64,000 nt of DNA from Tragulus kanchil (taxonomy: Eukaryota; Chordata; Mammalia; Artiodactyla; Tragulidae). Positions 21,056-31,909 of this stretch are shown here, piece after piece (positions within the stretch are counted from its first letter, which is position 1; the number at the start of each line of letters is the position of its first letter). The position numbers were made by a program, and so were the translations under genes. The notes under the pieces are model-generated. The model searched no databases. It was not told the origin of the DNA and saw only the letters and a list, made by a program, of their open reading frames with translations. The DNA lies in contig JAIOJX010000001.1 of NCBI GenBank assembly GCA_022376925.1, positions 37,976,170 through 38,040,169 of the forward strand, written 5' to 3'.

Positions 21056-23348
21056 AGATATCAATTGGATTACAATGACACAAATCCTATGCTATTTGTA
21101 GTTTGAGTTTAATTATAAGTTTAGAGTATACATTATTCAAACAAATGATACTGTGAAAATGAACTATATAAAATGTTTATCCTTAGAAAGATAAAATGAG
21201 TTTTGTATTTCCATTTGTCTCAAAAGTTGGTAAATGAAAATGAGCTTTCTAAAACTAAGCAAATGTAACCAGACACTCCCAAAAGAGTTATGGTATAGAA
21301 ATGGTTGTTTAAAGCAGTGCTTGTGCAACCGAACTTTAAACAGTGACGATAATGTTCTATAGCTGCACTGTCTGATGTGGTATCCACTGCCACGTGTGCT
21401 TACTGGGCACATGAAATGTGGCAAGTGCAATAGAGAATGGAATTTTAAATTGTGCTCAATTTTAATTGCAAACTGATCTAAATAGACACCTGTGGCTAGT
21501 GACTATGATATTGGATGGCATGGCTATAGAAGCATAGACCAGAACAACTGATCCGAATTCACTATTTGCGAACCCCTTGACTATGTTCCTTCTCAAAGCT
21601 GGTCCCATTGCTATTCGACCAATAGGAAACAGAACCCGAGAGAGAGATGTAAAGTACTTGCTCATAGCTAGTATATTTTCTACGACATATTAGCAATTGA
21701 AATGTTTATGTACAGGGTTTCATCCATTAAAATGTGTACTCTGTATTTCTCTTTAAAGTTGGAACAACATCCAAACCCAAAAGAATGTTTTCTCTAGAGC
21801 TGCATCCCCACTGGCTCATCACTATTTCCACTGAAAACACAAGTAACCATTGAGGAAAACCCAACGAGGTAGCACATATGAAAATATACAGCCATTACTG
21901 GTGCACAGTACACATTACAGAAACACAATTTTTTAAAAATATTATTATTATTTTAAAATAATTATTTATTCGCTTTTGGCTGTGTGTGTGTGTGTGATTC
22001 TTCGTGATCCCATGGACTGTAACCCACCAGGATCTTCGGTCCATGGGATCCTCTAAGCAGGAATACCAGAGTGGGTTGCCATTTCTTCCTCGAAATAGAA
22101 ATTCTTACAAATTCAAAGCACTACATAAATACAGTGAATCAGTACTACTATTTTGGTGTCATCTTAAGGCTTGTTCAGAAATACGTCTTTTTTAAAAATT
22201 GGATTCCCCCCTTTAAAAAATGAAATAAAAGATATCAATGGATTACTGCACAATCCTATGCTATTTGTAGTTTGAGTTTAATTATAAGTTTAAGTATAAT
22301 TATTAAACAAAGATACTGTAAAAATGAACTATATAAAATGTTTATCCTTAGAAAGATAAAATGAGTTTTGTATTTCATTTGTTCAAAAGTTGGTAAATGA
22401 AAATGAGCTTTCTAAAACTAAGCAAATGTAACCAGACATTTCCCAAAAGAGTTATGGATAGAAATGGTTGTTTAAAGCAGTGCTTGTGCAACCGAACTTT
22501 AAACAGTGACGATAATGTTCTATAGCTGCACTGTCTGATGTGGTATCCACTGCCACGTGTGCTTACTGGGCACATGAAATGTGGCAAGTGCAATAGAGAA
22601 TGGAATTTTAAATTGTGCTCAATTTTAATTGCAAACTGATCTAAATAGACACCTGTGGCTAGTGACTATGATATTGGATGGCATGGCTATAGAAGCATAG
22701 ACCAGAACAACTGATCCGAATTCACTATTTGCGAACCCCTTGACTATGTTCCTTCTCAAAGCTGGTCCCATTGCTATTCGACCAATAGGAAACAGAACCC
22801 GAGAGAGAGATGTAAAGTACTTGCTCATAGCTAGTATATTTTCTACGACATATTAGCAATTGAAATGTTTATGTACAGGGTTTCATCCATTAAAATGTGT
22901 ACTCTGTATTTCTCTTTAAAGTTGGAACAACATCCAAACCCAAAAGAATGTTTTCTCTAGAGCTGCATCCCACTGGCTCATCACTATTTCCACTGAAAAC
23001 ACAAGTAACCATTGAGGAAAACCAACGAGGTAGCACATATGAAAATATACAGCCATTACTGGTGCACAGTACACATTACAGAAACAAAATTTTTTTAAAA
23101 ATTTTATTATTATTTTAAAATAATTATTTATTCGCTTTTGTGTGTGTGTGTGTGTGATTCTTCGTGATCCCATGGACTGTAACCCACCAGGATCCTCGGT
23201 CCATGGGATCCTCTAACAGGAATACCAGAGTGGGTTGCCATTTCTTCCTCGAAATAGAAATTCTTTACAAGTTCAAAGCACTACATAAATACAGTGAATC
23301 AGTACTACTATTTTGGTGTCATCTTAAGGCTTGTTCAGAAATACGTCT
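21056..23348 (-). repeat. Tandem pair 21056-22187 / 22230-23348
   Basis: Offset about 1160. The start of the second unit (22190-22330) is rich in small deletions relative to 21056-21170, for example gtttaagtataattattaaac against gtttagagtatacattattcaaac. Confidence 0.85.
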
Positions 23349-23779
23349 AATTGGATCATATCACAGGTACAGCCAACATAAACAGATTCACCTATGGTTG
23401 CTCGAGAGAGGAAAGGCAGGGGGGACTCAGACAAAGAAGCAGACAGCAAGATACCATGACAGAAAATTGCCCAGGTGTAGCTGCCAGAAATCTCTTCTAC
23501 ACTTGTACCTGTACCTCACCCAATTTCATGATTTTAAATAGCATCCATCCAACCGCCTACTCAGCATCACTACTTGATATCTAACATGCATTTCAAACCA
23601 ACATGCACAAAAGCAGACGTCAGATTTATCCCCAACCACCCTGAAGAAAAATCTACTCCTTCCCCGGTCTCTCCAGTACCTCAATATCTGGGGACGTTAC
23701 TCTGGCAGCGGCTCAGCGAAAGAAATTGCTCTTTCTTAGCTCTTATCTCCCCCCCACACCCCACACCCACCCCACTCAA

Positions 23780-24190
23780 AAAACCATCATCTTCCCACTT
23801 TTCATCACCTTCGACCACTGCCACCAGATCAGTCCAAGTCACTCACCTGGACTCTCATGTTAGTCTCCTACCTTCTCCTTGTTTCTGCTTTTTTCTCGCA
23901 ACAGAAACTCTTTTTCTCCACGGCTGTCAGAATGATCTCTCACATGCTTCAGCACTCCAACGGCTTCCTGGAACACCAGCAGTCCCGACTCTGTCTTCCC
24001 ACTCGTTCCCAGCTCCAGACACACTGGCCTCCTTGCTGCTCCCTCAACATCTAGATATGTGCTCACCTCACTGCCTACTTCCTGTTCTCTCTGCTGGGAG
24101 CATTCACTCCCAGATGGCCACATGGCTTACTCCCTGGTTTCCTCTGGAGAGACTTCTTCGACCACACCCTATATATATATTAAATAGAGA
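23780..24190 (-). mobile_element. Possible L2-like LINE fragment
   Basis: Motifs such as cacactggcctccttgctgct and ctcccagatggccacatggc resemble the antisense L2 end. Divergence is high and the limits are uncertain. No gene in the surrounding 23349-24860 stretch. Confidence 0.35.
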
Positions 24191-24859
24191 AAAACCCAGA
24201 AACTGCTCTTTCAGCTCCCAAGCTCTGGCATTCCCATGCCTCCCGCTATTTCCTTCCTATGGTACTTATCACCAGCCCACATAGAGAGATACTCAGACAT
24301 AATACACATTCTCATTCTCTCTCTCCCTCCCCACCATAAGGCAAATACCAGGGGGCACAAACTCTGTTTGCTTCCTTCTGTCAGACAGTCCCTGGCATAA
24401 ATTAGGTGCTAAGCAAATATATGTGAAATAAACAGTGAGGCAGGCAGCAAGAGACTGACAGAGAGTACACAGGAGAAGCAGGCACAACTAAACTAGTTCA
24501 AAACATCTGCCATTCCATTCAGTGAGTATTTGCCCAGAGCCCTGAGATGAGGACATTAACAGATTGTGCCCTTCATTGGACTCAAGTCTTTCATTCCTCT
24601 CTTATTGCATACATGATTGTGATGTGCTAAGAATGATAATACAGTACATTTTAAAAATAACGTGACGCTCAACCAAAAATGGTGACCTATCCCAAGGACA
24701 GAGAGAGAAAACTGTGGAACTTCTGACAAAGACACAATGTTGTTGGGATGCTTTGAGGGTTTTCAAGGCTAATCCTGACTATCTGCACTATCTGCCTTTA
24801 GATCTACTGCGAGTAACGAGTGACTCTGTGGTAAAAGGTTGGGCCATAGGTCAATTTTT

Positions 24860-25012
24860 GGCTCTGCCAACGATCAGAGAGTGTGCCGCTGGGCAAGTTA
24901 ACTTAGCCTCTATGAAGTTTTGTTGCCTTATGTGTGAAATGGAAATGATCACATACCTGCTTCATGGAGTGGTTGTGAGGATTAAAAAGAGAATGCATGT
25001 AAAAGCACTAGT
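24860..25012 (+). mobile_element. MIR SINE fragment
   Basis: Sense MIR core: gctgggcaagttaacttagcc, gtgtgaaatggaaatgatca, gtggttgtgaggattaaaa, catgtaaaagcac. Confidence 0.65.
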
Positions 25013-25079
25013 GACTGTCAAACAGCAAGTGATTGGTGAATGTTACCTGCTTGTTATTACTATAAAGATTTCATGAGGC

Positions 25080-26877
25080 TAATCAACACACCTGAGATCC
25101 TTCATCCTTCCTCGAAAGCTGTACAAACTACTGTTAGCTCTAAAATCACCCAATGCATAACATTCTTTTAAGGAAAAAGTTACAAAGTCATCCAAACCAA
25201 TAAAATGACCCATATATATATATATATATAAAATTCATCAATCTTTATTGTCTAAAATTGCCCAAATATCGTCTCAATTACTTATAAACTTGCTCAGCTA
25301 TAATTTTCCAGTCTTTAGTGAACAATTACACAAACTGCAAATCTTCAAAGGGTGACTGATGTTTCTTATTAATAGATTCTTTCCTCTTATTGACTGCTTA
25401 CTGCCTACCTGTGGTACACCAAACTTACAAAACCAATGGGCACCCATGGTGTGTCAGTAGTTCCCAAAGCTACTCCCTGTTTTTATTTTTTAACTCTATT
25501 CCTCAGGAAATGTTAAAAAATTTTTGTGCACATAAAGGACTCAATGGTTACTTAAGTTTGGGGAAAAACCAATACAATATCCCTTGTTTGGAAATTTTTT
25601 ATCTTTTAAGCATTTGTAGCATGTTAAAAGGCTCTGAAAAATTCTATTAAATCTTTTTTTTTTTTTTTAAAAGCTCTTTATTCTATAAGTTCAGCCAGTT
25701 AGTTAAATTCTTTTTCCAGCAACAATTTTAGAGTAGACCATCTGATGGGACACTGCTGGGGAAACCCTAGAACAGAAGGATTTTGCTACAGGTTCCTAAC
25801 ACTGAGGTGACATACCAGGAGTAAAAAAATAAGCCTGTTGCCACAACAAAGGGAATCCTTTAATGTATTTGGATACTCTGTTTTTTTGATTTTTTTTCCC
25901 CATCTAACAACTATAAGTTGATTTCATGATCTAATGACTGGAACTGAAAGCAACATTAGCACAAGTGCTGAATAAAATGACCATGATAATGCATTCGATA
26001 ATAAGAAAATATGATGAGCTGATCAGTGAGGAGTCAAAACTTGATTATATTAATCAGAGTCAGTAAAGTCACTGACTTCTGACTTTGGCAAATGTATGAC
26101 TTCTCTTTCCAACACTCAAGAATAGGCTCACTGTCTTATCAACGTTTCCAGCCCAGACAAAGGATGGTCTAATTGTGTCAGGAAAAGACCCAGCAAGCAT
26201 AAAATGGAAATTCAAGGGAAAGGTCCAAGAACTAGTACGAATATCCCAGAAATTACACAGCAGAACTGCCCAAAGTCATCCAAGAAACAAGTTACAACCT
26301 AAACACAGTTCTTTGGCATAGTTCACATCTACGACCGTGTCACTGCTGTTTCCTTTGTCACTGGCTGCTACAAGAGACCATCCTGGATCACTGATGACAA
26401 CAATAGGTCTTCTCACAATAAAAAGTGGCCCAGAAAGTGGAAATAAGTTTGCAGAGAAAGACGGAAACAAAAGATTGTGAATCCTCTATCTCACCTTCCT
26501 CAGGTAAAAATTCATTCATTTTCCTTGAGCTTGATTAACTGCCTTTAAAACCATGCTTATTCTCACCACTCCTAAACCCTTGAAATGCCCAACATAAATA
26601 TTCCACTCATCTCTCCTCGTCTCCTCCACCCTGGGCTTCTTATTTCTACCTACCTTTCAGAAGTTTCACTATTCATGACCCTCAGTGCCACCAGGAAGCA
26701 GACAAGGAAAAGAAGTGGAAGCTTCACAACCATTTCAGCATAAATTCTAAGTTAATTGTGTCATCTGAAACAACTCTGCTTTCCTTCTAGACTGAACCTA
26801 ACCAGTGTTCTAAGTTTTAGGTATATAACCTTTGCACTAAGACATAATGAACATAAAAAGAACTTTTTGAAGCTCAC
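25080..26877. other. Intronic sequence of gene B without recognised genes
   Basis: A/T-rich with a (TA)n run at about 25212-25231. Nothing coding recognised. Confidence 0.5.
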
Positions 26878-27017
26878 CGGTGTCTCATGAAATGATTCAT
26901 AGGAGTGGGCCCCTCTAATAACTTTGAGGCAAAATGGACACAACAAGTTTTATTGGCATGGGACGCTCTAAAATGAGCGTCTACATCAGAAAATGATGAT
27001 GATCGAAACTTGCAGAC
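26878..27017 (-). CDS. ZNF280C-like: ZNF280C-like gene B: finger exon with compensating frameshifts
   Basis: A 140-nt exon with acceptor tttctag and donor gtgagc. It begins VCKFRSSSFSDVDAHFRASH, an intact finger start matching ZNF280C. It then departs: relative to the expected TKNLLCPFC, four nucleotides are missing after ASHAN, and one extra C follows about 35 nt later. In between the read frame gives CCVHFASKLLEG instead of the LLCPFCLKVI finger core, which is visible in another frame. The family frame returns at TPMNHFMRH. One more base is missing at the last codon (CACCG instead of the expected six bases), so the exon ends in phase 2 rather than 0. It is either a decaying finger or sequencing error. 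Confidence 0.7.
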
Positions 27018-27621
27018 CTAGAAACACAAAGAAAATTTAGTATAACTTGAAAATTTATAACCGACACGCAATTATATCAAAGTAGGAACACTAAGTCAGT
27101 TTTTAGAGTAATATTATGTACTCGGAATTCAGCTCTGCTGCTTATACCACCATGGATCCTGATACTACAAGCAATACAGATAGTCTCTGAAACAGAAAAG
27201 TCTTTCAACGCTTAGGGATGCATTACTAGACATCAGTAGCTTCCATTCTTCTTTTCAAATCTACTACCCCCCAGCTTGACTTGAATTTTCAAGCTCTGAC
27301 ATCTCTTGACCTATGAAGTTTTTCCTGTTACATGAAATGGAACATGCTCTTCCTTGGATTTTAAATAGTTTCTAGGTTATAACAGAGGCAATTTATCTTT
27401 ATCTTGCTATCTTACTGGAAACAGCTACAAGTTCTGGATAAATACAGGTCCTAAAGCTTTTAGCTGAGTTGCCCATAATTAACAGTACTTCCTATTTCTC
27501 TAGCTCTAGTATAAGTCTTCCCTACAGTATAAAATGCCTGTATGTTCGGATGGCCAAAAAACACATGAAAAGATGCTAAACGTCGCTTATTATTAGAGAA
27601 ATGCAAATCAAAACAACAAGG

Positions 27622-27890
27622 AGGGCTTCCCTGGTGGTCCAGTGGGTAAGGACACTGCTTTGCAGTACAAGGAGCGCTGGTTCAATCCCTGGCCTGGGAA
27701 GATCCCATGTGCCGCAGAGTGGCTGGACTGATGTGTTCAACTACCCAGCCGGAGCTCTGGGGCGCATGTGCCCAGAGCTGGTGCTCTGCAGCAAGAGAGG
27801 CCACTGAGATGGGAGGCCCACACAGGCGAAAAAACAAAGATGGATAAAAATGGATAAATGAAAAACCAATAGAAGTGCCCCCCCGCCAGA
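27622..27890 (+). mobile_element. tRNA-derived SINE (CHR-like variant) in L1
   Basis: Head gggcttccctggtggtccag, body gactgatgtgttcaactacc. It interrupts L1 between atcaaaacaacaa and tgagatatcccctcac. Confidence 0.8.
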
Positions 27891-28225
27891 AAACCAACCA
27901 AAAAACCCTACAATGAGATATCCCCTCACACCAGTCAGAATGGCCCTCATCATATAACAAATGTTGGAGAGGGTGCAGGAAAAGGCGACAGTCTTGCATT
28001 GTTGGAGGGAATGTCAATTAATACAACCACTATGGAAAACAGTATGGAGATTCCTTAAAAAACTAGAAATAGAACCACCATACTACTCAGCAATCCCACT
28101 ATTAGGCTTAAACCCTGATGAAATTAAAATTAAAAGGGACATCTGTACCCCAATGTTCATTGCAGCACTGTCCACAATAGCTAGAACATGGAAGCAACCT
28201 AGATGTCCATTGAAGAATGAATGGA

Positions 28226-28465
28226 GGATGTGAGGGTGATCTGGTTGCGACATCTGTCACCCCATTGATCGCCAGGGTTGATTCAGCTGATCTGGCTGGC
28301 TAGGCAGGTGTCCCCTTCCTCCCTCACTGCTCTATGTGCATCCCTCCCTAAGCTGCATGCTCGGTCGAAGAGGACAACCATCCCCGATAGAGGAGGACCA
28401 ATCTTTGGTCAAGGGTATACAAGCAGCTGCACTCCCCTGCTAGAATCTCCAAACAAGCGCTCAAG
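28226..28465 (+). pseudogene. RN7SK: 7SK snRNA retropseudogene, 3'-truncated
   Basis: 7SK is the Pol III RNA that sequesters P-TEFb with HEXIM. The 240 bases start at the exact 7SK 5' end (ggatgtgagggtgatctgg) and run through the catccccgatagaggaggac segment to ctccaaacaagcgctcaag, about three quarters of the ~330-nt RNA, with roughly 5-8% changes. It interrupts an L1 3' end, and the 12-bp direct repeats aagaatgaatgg at 28213-28224 and 28463-28474 mark the target-site duplication. No poly(A) tail is present, which fits the described class of tailless, 3'-truncated retropseudogenes. Without its 3' end and promoter it should be inert. Confidence 0.92.
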
Positions 28466-29232
28466 AATGAATGGGAAAAGAAGCTAAGGTACACAGAAAC
28501 AATGGAATATTTCTCAGCTGCTAAAAAGAAATGCAGAAGAATCAATCCTAATGAGGTAGATGAATCTAGAACTCATTATACAAAGTGAATCAAGTCAAAA
28601 GAAAAGGTCAAATACAGTGCACTAACACATATATATGGAATCTAGTAAGATGGTACAGATAAATACACATGCAAAACAGTGATGGAGAAACAGATATAGA
28701 GAACAGATCTATGGACAGTGGCCGGGGAAGAATGAGTGAGAAGTTTGGAAAGAGTAACCTGGAAACCTACAGTATCATATGTAACCACTGTGAACGCACT
28801 GTGGAACTAAGGGATCTTAGAGGGGAGCTAGGCAGCAACCTGGAGGGTCCGAATGGGGGAAGTGGGAGGGGAGCTTAGGTGGGAGGGATCAAGGATGTGC
28901 CTATGATAGATGTGGGATTATATAGAGCTGTAAACAACAAAACTCTGTAAAAGCAAAATAATAATAATAAAGAGTCTGTATGTTTGTCTTTTTCCAGCAG
29001 GGCCTTTGGTTTGCCTAGGAAAATGGTCAGAAAACTGTAGCCCACAGATCATATCCAACCCACCACTCACACATACATGGCTTAAACCAAAAGTTTCAAG
29101 TACTGAACAGGTTCTTCATTTTAGTAACTCATTTTTATTTAAGTGGTTTAAAAAATTCAAAAGAACACTACTACCTCCTGGGCACAGGAAACATAAACAA
29201 ATACCTAGGAACACAATAAAAGGTGTGTGTAC

Positions 29233-29333
29233 CTGGCAAATATATGGCATTTCACTGGGTTTATGAGTGTCCTTCATATGTTGCAGAAGAATATATTCAG
29301 TTTCAAATGATAATTCGCAAATCTTACACACGG
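29233..29333 (-). CDS. Tandem copy of gene [10 protein letters not shown] exon
   Basis: Identical exon sequence and splice sites to 30250-30350, offset by 1017 bp, in the lower unit of a tandem pair whose upper unit begins in indel-rich sequence at 29637. Probably only one copy exists in the genome. Confidence 0.65.
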
Positions 29334-30249
29334 CTGAAAGTGGAAAAAAGACATTACACCATTTTAAGGATGGGTATAAATCAAAGACTCAACTTGTACA
29401 CCCATAGCAATGAGCAACAAAAGCAATAACCGTAGTGGTAACAGTGGTTTCAACCATTCTATAGTTGTTAACTTAGTGATGCTGCTCTAAGGACTTTACT
29501 TATTATTGGCTTGTTGCTTTCTCATGCCATCACTGAGAGTAGTACTGGTAACCTTAATCCCATTTTCAGGTAAGGACCTGAGGCACAGGAAGACTATGTA
29601 TTGACTGGTATCTCACATCTATACCACGAGGTAAAAAATCTAGAATTTATAAAAAGTGAATCAAGTCAAAAAAGGTCAAATACAGTGCAACATATATGGA
29701 ATCTAGTAAGATGGTACAGATAAATACACATTCAAAACAGTGATGGAGAAACAGATATAGAGAACAGATCTATGGACAGTCAAGAATGAGTGAGTTTGGA
29801 AAGAAACTGAAACCTACAGTATCATATGTAACCACTGTAAGCACTGTGGAACTAAGGATCTTAGAGGAGCTAGGCACAACCTGGAGGGTCCGAAAATAAG
29901 CTTAGGTAGGGATCAAATGTCCATGATAGATGTGGGTTATAAGAGCTGTAAACAACAAAACTCTGTAAAAGCAAAATAATAATAATAAAGAGTCTGTATG
30001 TTTGTCTTTTTCCAGCAGGGCCTTTGGTTTGCCTAGGAAAATGGTCAGAAAACTGTACCCCAAAGATCATATCCAACCCACCACTCACACATACATGGCT
30101 TAAACCAAAGTTTCAAGTACTGAACAGGTTCTTCATTTTAGTAACTCATTTTTATTTAAGTGGTTTAAAAAATTCAAAAGAACACTACTACCTCCTGGGC
30201 ACAGGAAACATAAACAAATACCTAGGAACACAATAAAAGGTGTGTGTAC

Positions 30250-30350
30250 CTGGCAAATATATGGCATTTCACTGGGTTTATGAGTGTCCTTCATATGTTG
30301 CAGAAGAATATATTCAGTTTCAAATGATAATTCGCAAATCTTACACACGG
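30250..30350 (-). CDS. ZNF280C-like: ZNF280C-like gene [10 protein letters not shown] finger exon
   Basis: A 101-nt exon with acceptor ctttcag and donor gtacac, phase 1 in and phase 0 out. The peptide [20 protein letters not shown] then [13 protein letters not shown] is a complete C2H2 finger plus the KPGEMPYVCQ-type linker of the family. An identical copy lies at 29233-29333 in the adjacent tandem unit. Confidence 0.85.
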
Positions 30351-30489
30351 CTGAAAGTGGAAAAAAGACATTACACCATTTTAAGGATGGGTATAAATCA
30401 AAGACTCAACTTGTACACCCATAGCAATGAGCAACAAAAGCAATAACCGTAGTGGTAACAGTGGTTTCAACCATTCTATAGTTGTTAAC

Positions 30490-30715
30490 TTAGTGATGCT
30501 GCTCTAAGGACTTTACTTATTATTGGCTTGTTGCTTTCTCATGCCATCACTGAGAGTAGTACTGGTAACCTTAATCCCATTTTCAGGTAAGGGACCTGAG
30601 GCACAGGAAGACTATGTAAGTTGACTGGTATCTCACATCTATACCACGAGGCAGAGCTGAGATTTGAATCCAAGGTGTCTTAACTCCAGACTCTGTGATT
30701 TTAACTATCACGACA
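30490..30715 (-). mobile_element. MIR SINE fragment
   Basis: Antisense MIR pattern cattttcaggtaagggacct, gaggcagagctgagatttga, aactccagactctgtga. A shortened copy lies at 29480-29632 in the lower tandem unit. Confidence 0.55.
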
Positions 30716-31019
30716 GGCAGTTACTTATTAGAGTATAAATGAAGACTAATGATTTCATATTTGCAAACGAGGGGATCTGAGTTTTCCAATTTGCTGCCTG
30801 TATACAATGCATGAATTATGCCAAGGACATTTCAATTTATAAACAGGACTTCAACTTTAGTAAGTAATTTTATTGAAGTTTTATACAAGTCAAAATATGT
30901 TTTCAACTTTCCCCCAAATTACTAAGTCTATTTCTTATTCTTATTTTTCCACCAGAATTCTTAGGGATACTTGATAGGATAGCCAATGAAAATCATCCGC
31001 GACCAGGACTTTGACTTAC

Positions 31020-31174
31020 TAGAAAATTCATGAGGAGTGTGTGTGGTGTCAATATGGCACTGAAGCTGGAACGGCGTGGAACTGACGTAGCAGTGTTGGC
31101 AGGTGGTGTGGCTTTCCCAGCTCTCACTGCTCTGTTTCTCAAGCTCCAAGTGATGTTTCATGTGGTTCATAAAC
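31020..31174 (-). CDS. ZNF280C-like: ZNF280C-like gene B: FMNHMKHH finger exon
   Basis: A 155-nt exon with acceptor gtacag and donor gtaagt, phase 2 in and phase 1 out. It completes the previous finger with [20 protein letters not shown] and carries the next finger [20 protein letters not shown] with the [10 protein letters not shown] tail. Compared with the family pattern CYRQ(F/Y)PTPFQLQCH, the loop after CQHC is one residue shorter and changed to YVSS. This is an in-frame alteration that keeps the two Cys and the His. Confidence 0.85.
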
Positions 31175-31703
31175 CTGTACATGATAGTTAACAGATGCAA
31201 ATATTGAAATGCATAACTTAAGACAAACCTCACAAGTAAGTATCTGAACCTACATGTTAAAAATGCAGGTGCGTCACTCAGAATAATACCTCCAAAGCCA
31301 TCAACCCTCGAGAAAAGTGTGCACTGCAAATAATCACTTTCATTAAGCGCATCAGTGAACAGTTTGGACGTCTGATTTGAAATAACCCATTAATATAGTT
31401 AATTCAAAATACCACTAATGAGCTTCGTCACCGTTATTTCAGATTAAAAATTTTTTGTAAAGAAAAATAGCAGGATTCTTTTCTGTACATTAAATGTCTT
31501 TCTATTTTAAAATAAAATAGGTAAAGGAAGGAAATGTTACCATGGAAAGCAGCTACAGAATCATGAGAGAAATCTCTTGTGGGACATGGCGATATATTAA
31601 GAGAAAAGTGCCTATTATCTAAGGTGACACAGAAAAAGAAATACAACATTTATATCTGTAGTATCCAATTTTCAAACAGAAAGAGAAATAAGTATTTACA
31701 TAC

Positions 31704-31909
31704 CTAATATTATTAAGAACTTTGAAGCAAGTGAAGCATTTGAAATTTGGATAAGTCTTCTGTTCATCAGTCAAAGTTCCTTCATATTTTCCATAGTAAA
31801 AGTCATTAATAGACATAATCAGTTTTACTTTCTCTTCAGCAGTTGTATCTTTCTTTTCAGTACTTCGAAGCTCTGCCCAAAACGCATTTATCATGTCTGG
31901 ACAACAATA
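31704..31909 (-). CDS. ZNF280C-like: ZNF280C-like gene B: CCPDM exon
   Basis: A 206-nt exon with acceptor ctttcag and donor gtatgt, phase 0 in and phase 2 out. The peptide starts YCCPDMINAFWAELRSTEKK, includes IMSINDFYYGKYEG, and ends FKCFTCFKVLNNIR. YCCPDMI, the DFYYG(K/R)xEG motif and the KCFxC…LKNNIR finger start are ZNF280C/D hallmarks. The frame is open. Confidence 0.85.

Larger units (their letters stand above)
20030..21785 (-). repeat. Inverted-repeat arm matching 1-2190 plus 13190-16205
   Basis: 21785-20690 is the reverse complement of 1-2190 (either tandem unit). 20690-20385 matches 13200-13512, and 20385-20030 matches about 15840-16205. Identity is high but clearly below that of the tandem pairs. 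The arm lacks the L1 (about 11 kb of extra sequence) and HMGN1 insertions. Confidence 0.85.
27549..28972 (+). mobile_element. L1 3' end (ORF2 C-terminus and 3' tail)
   Basis: It matches the L1 at 12300-13160 (atggccaaaaaacacatgaa…, aacagtatggagattcctta, caatgttcattgcagcactg) and ends in an aataataataa-rich tail near 28970. It is 5'-truncated and interrupted by a SINE at 27622-27890 and by the 7SK pseudogene at 28226-28465. Both are therefore younger than this L1. Confidence 0.85.
28562..30651 (-). repeat. Tandem pair 28562-29632 / 29637-30651
   Basis: Offset about 1017. The second unit starts with a deletion-rich version of L1 sequence (29637-29955) and then becomes identical. Confidence 0.85.

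Noticed and set aside
23574..24284. Plus-strand 236-codon Pro/Ser-rich frame
   Set aside because: Composition-driven, lies over a probable old LINE fragment in an intron of gene B, with no domain.
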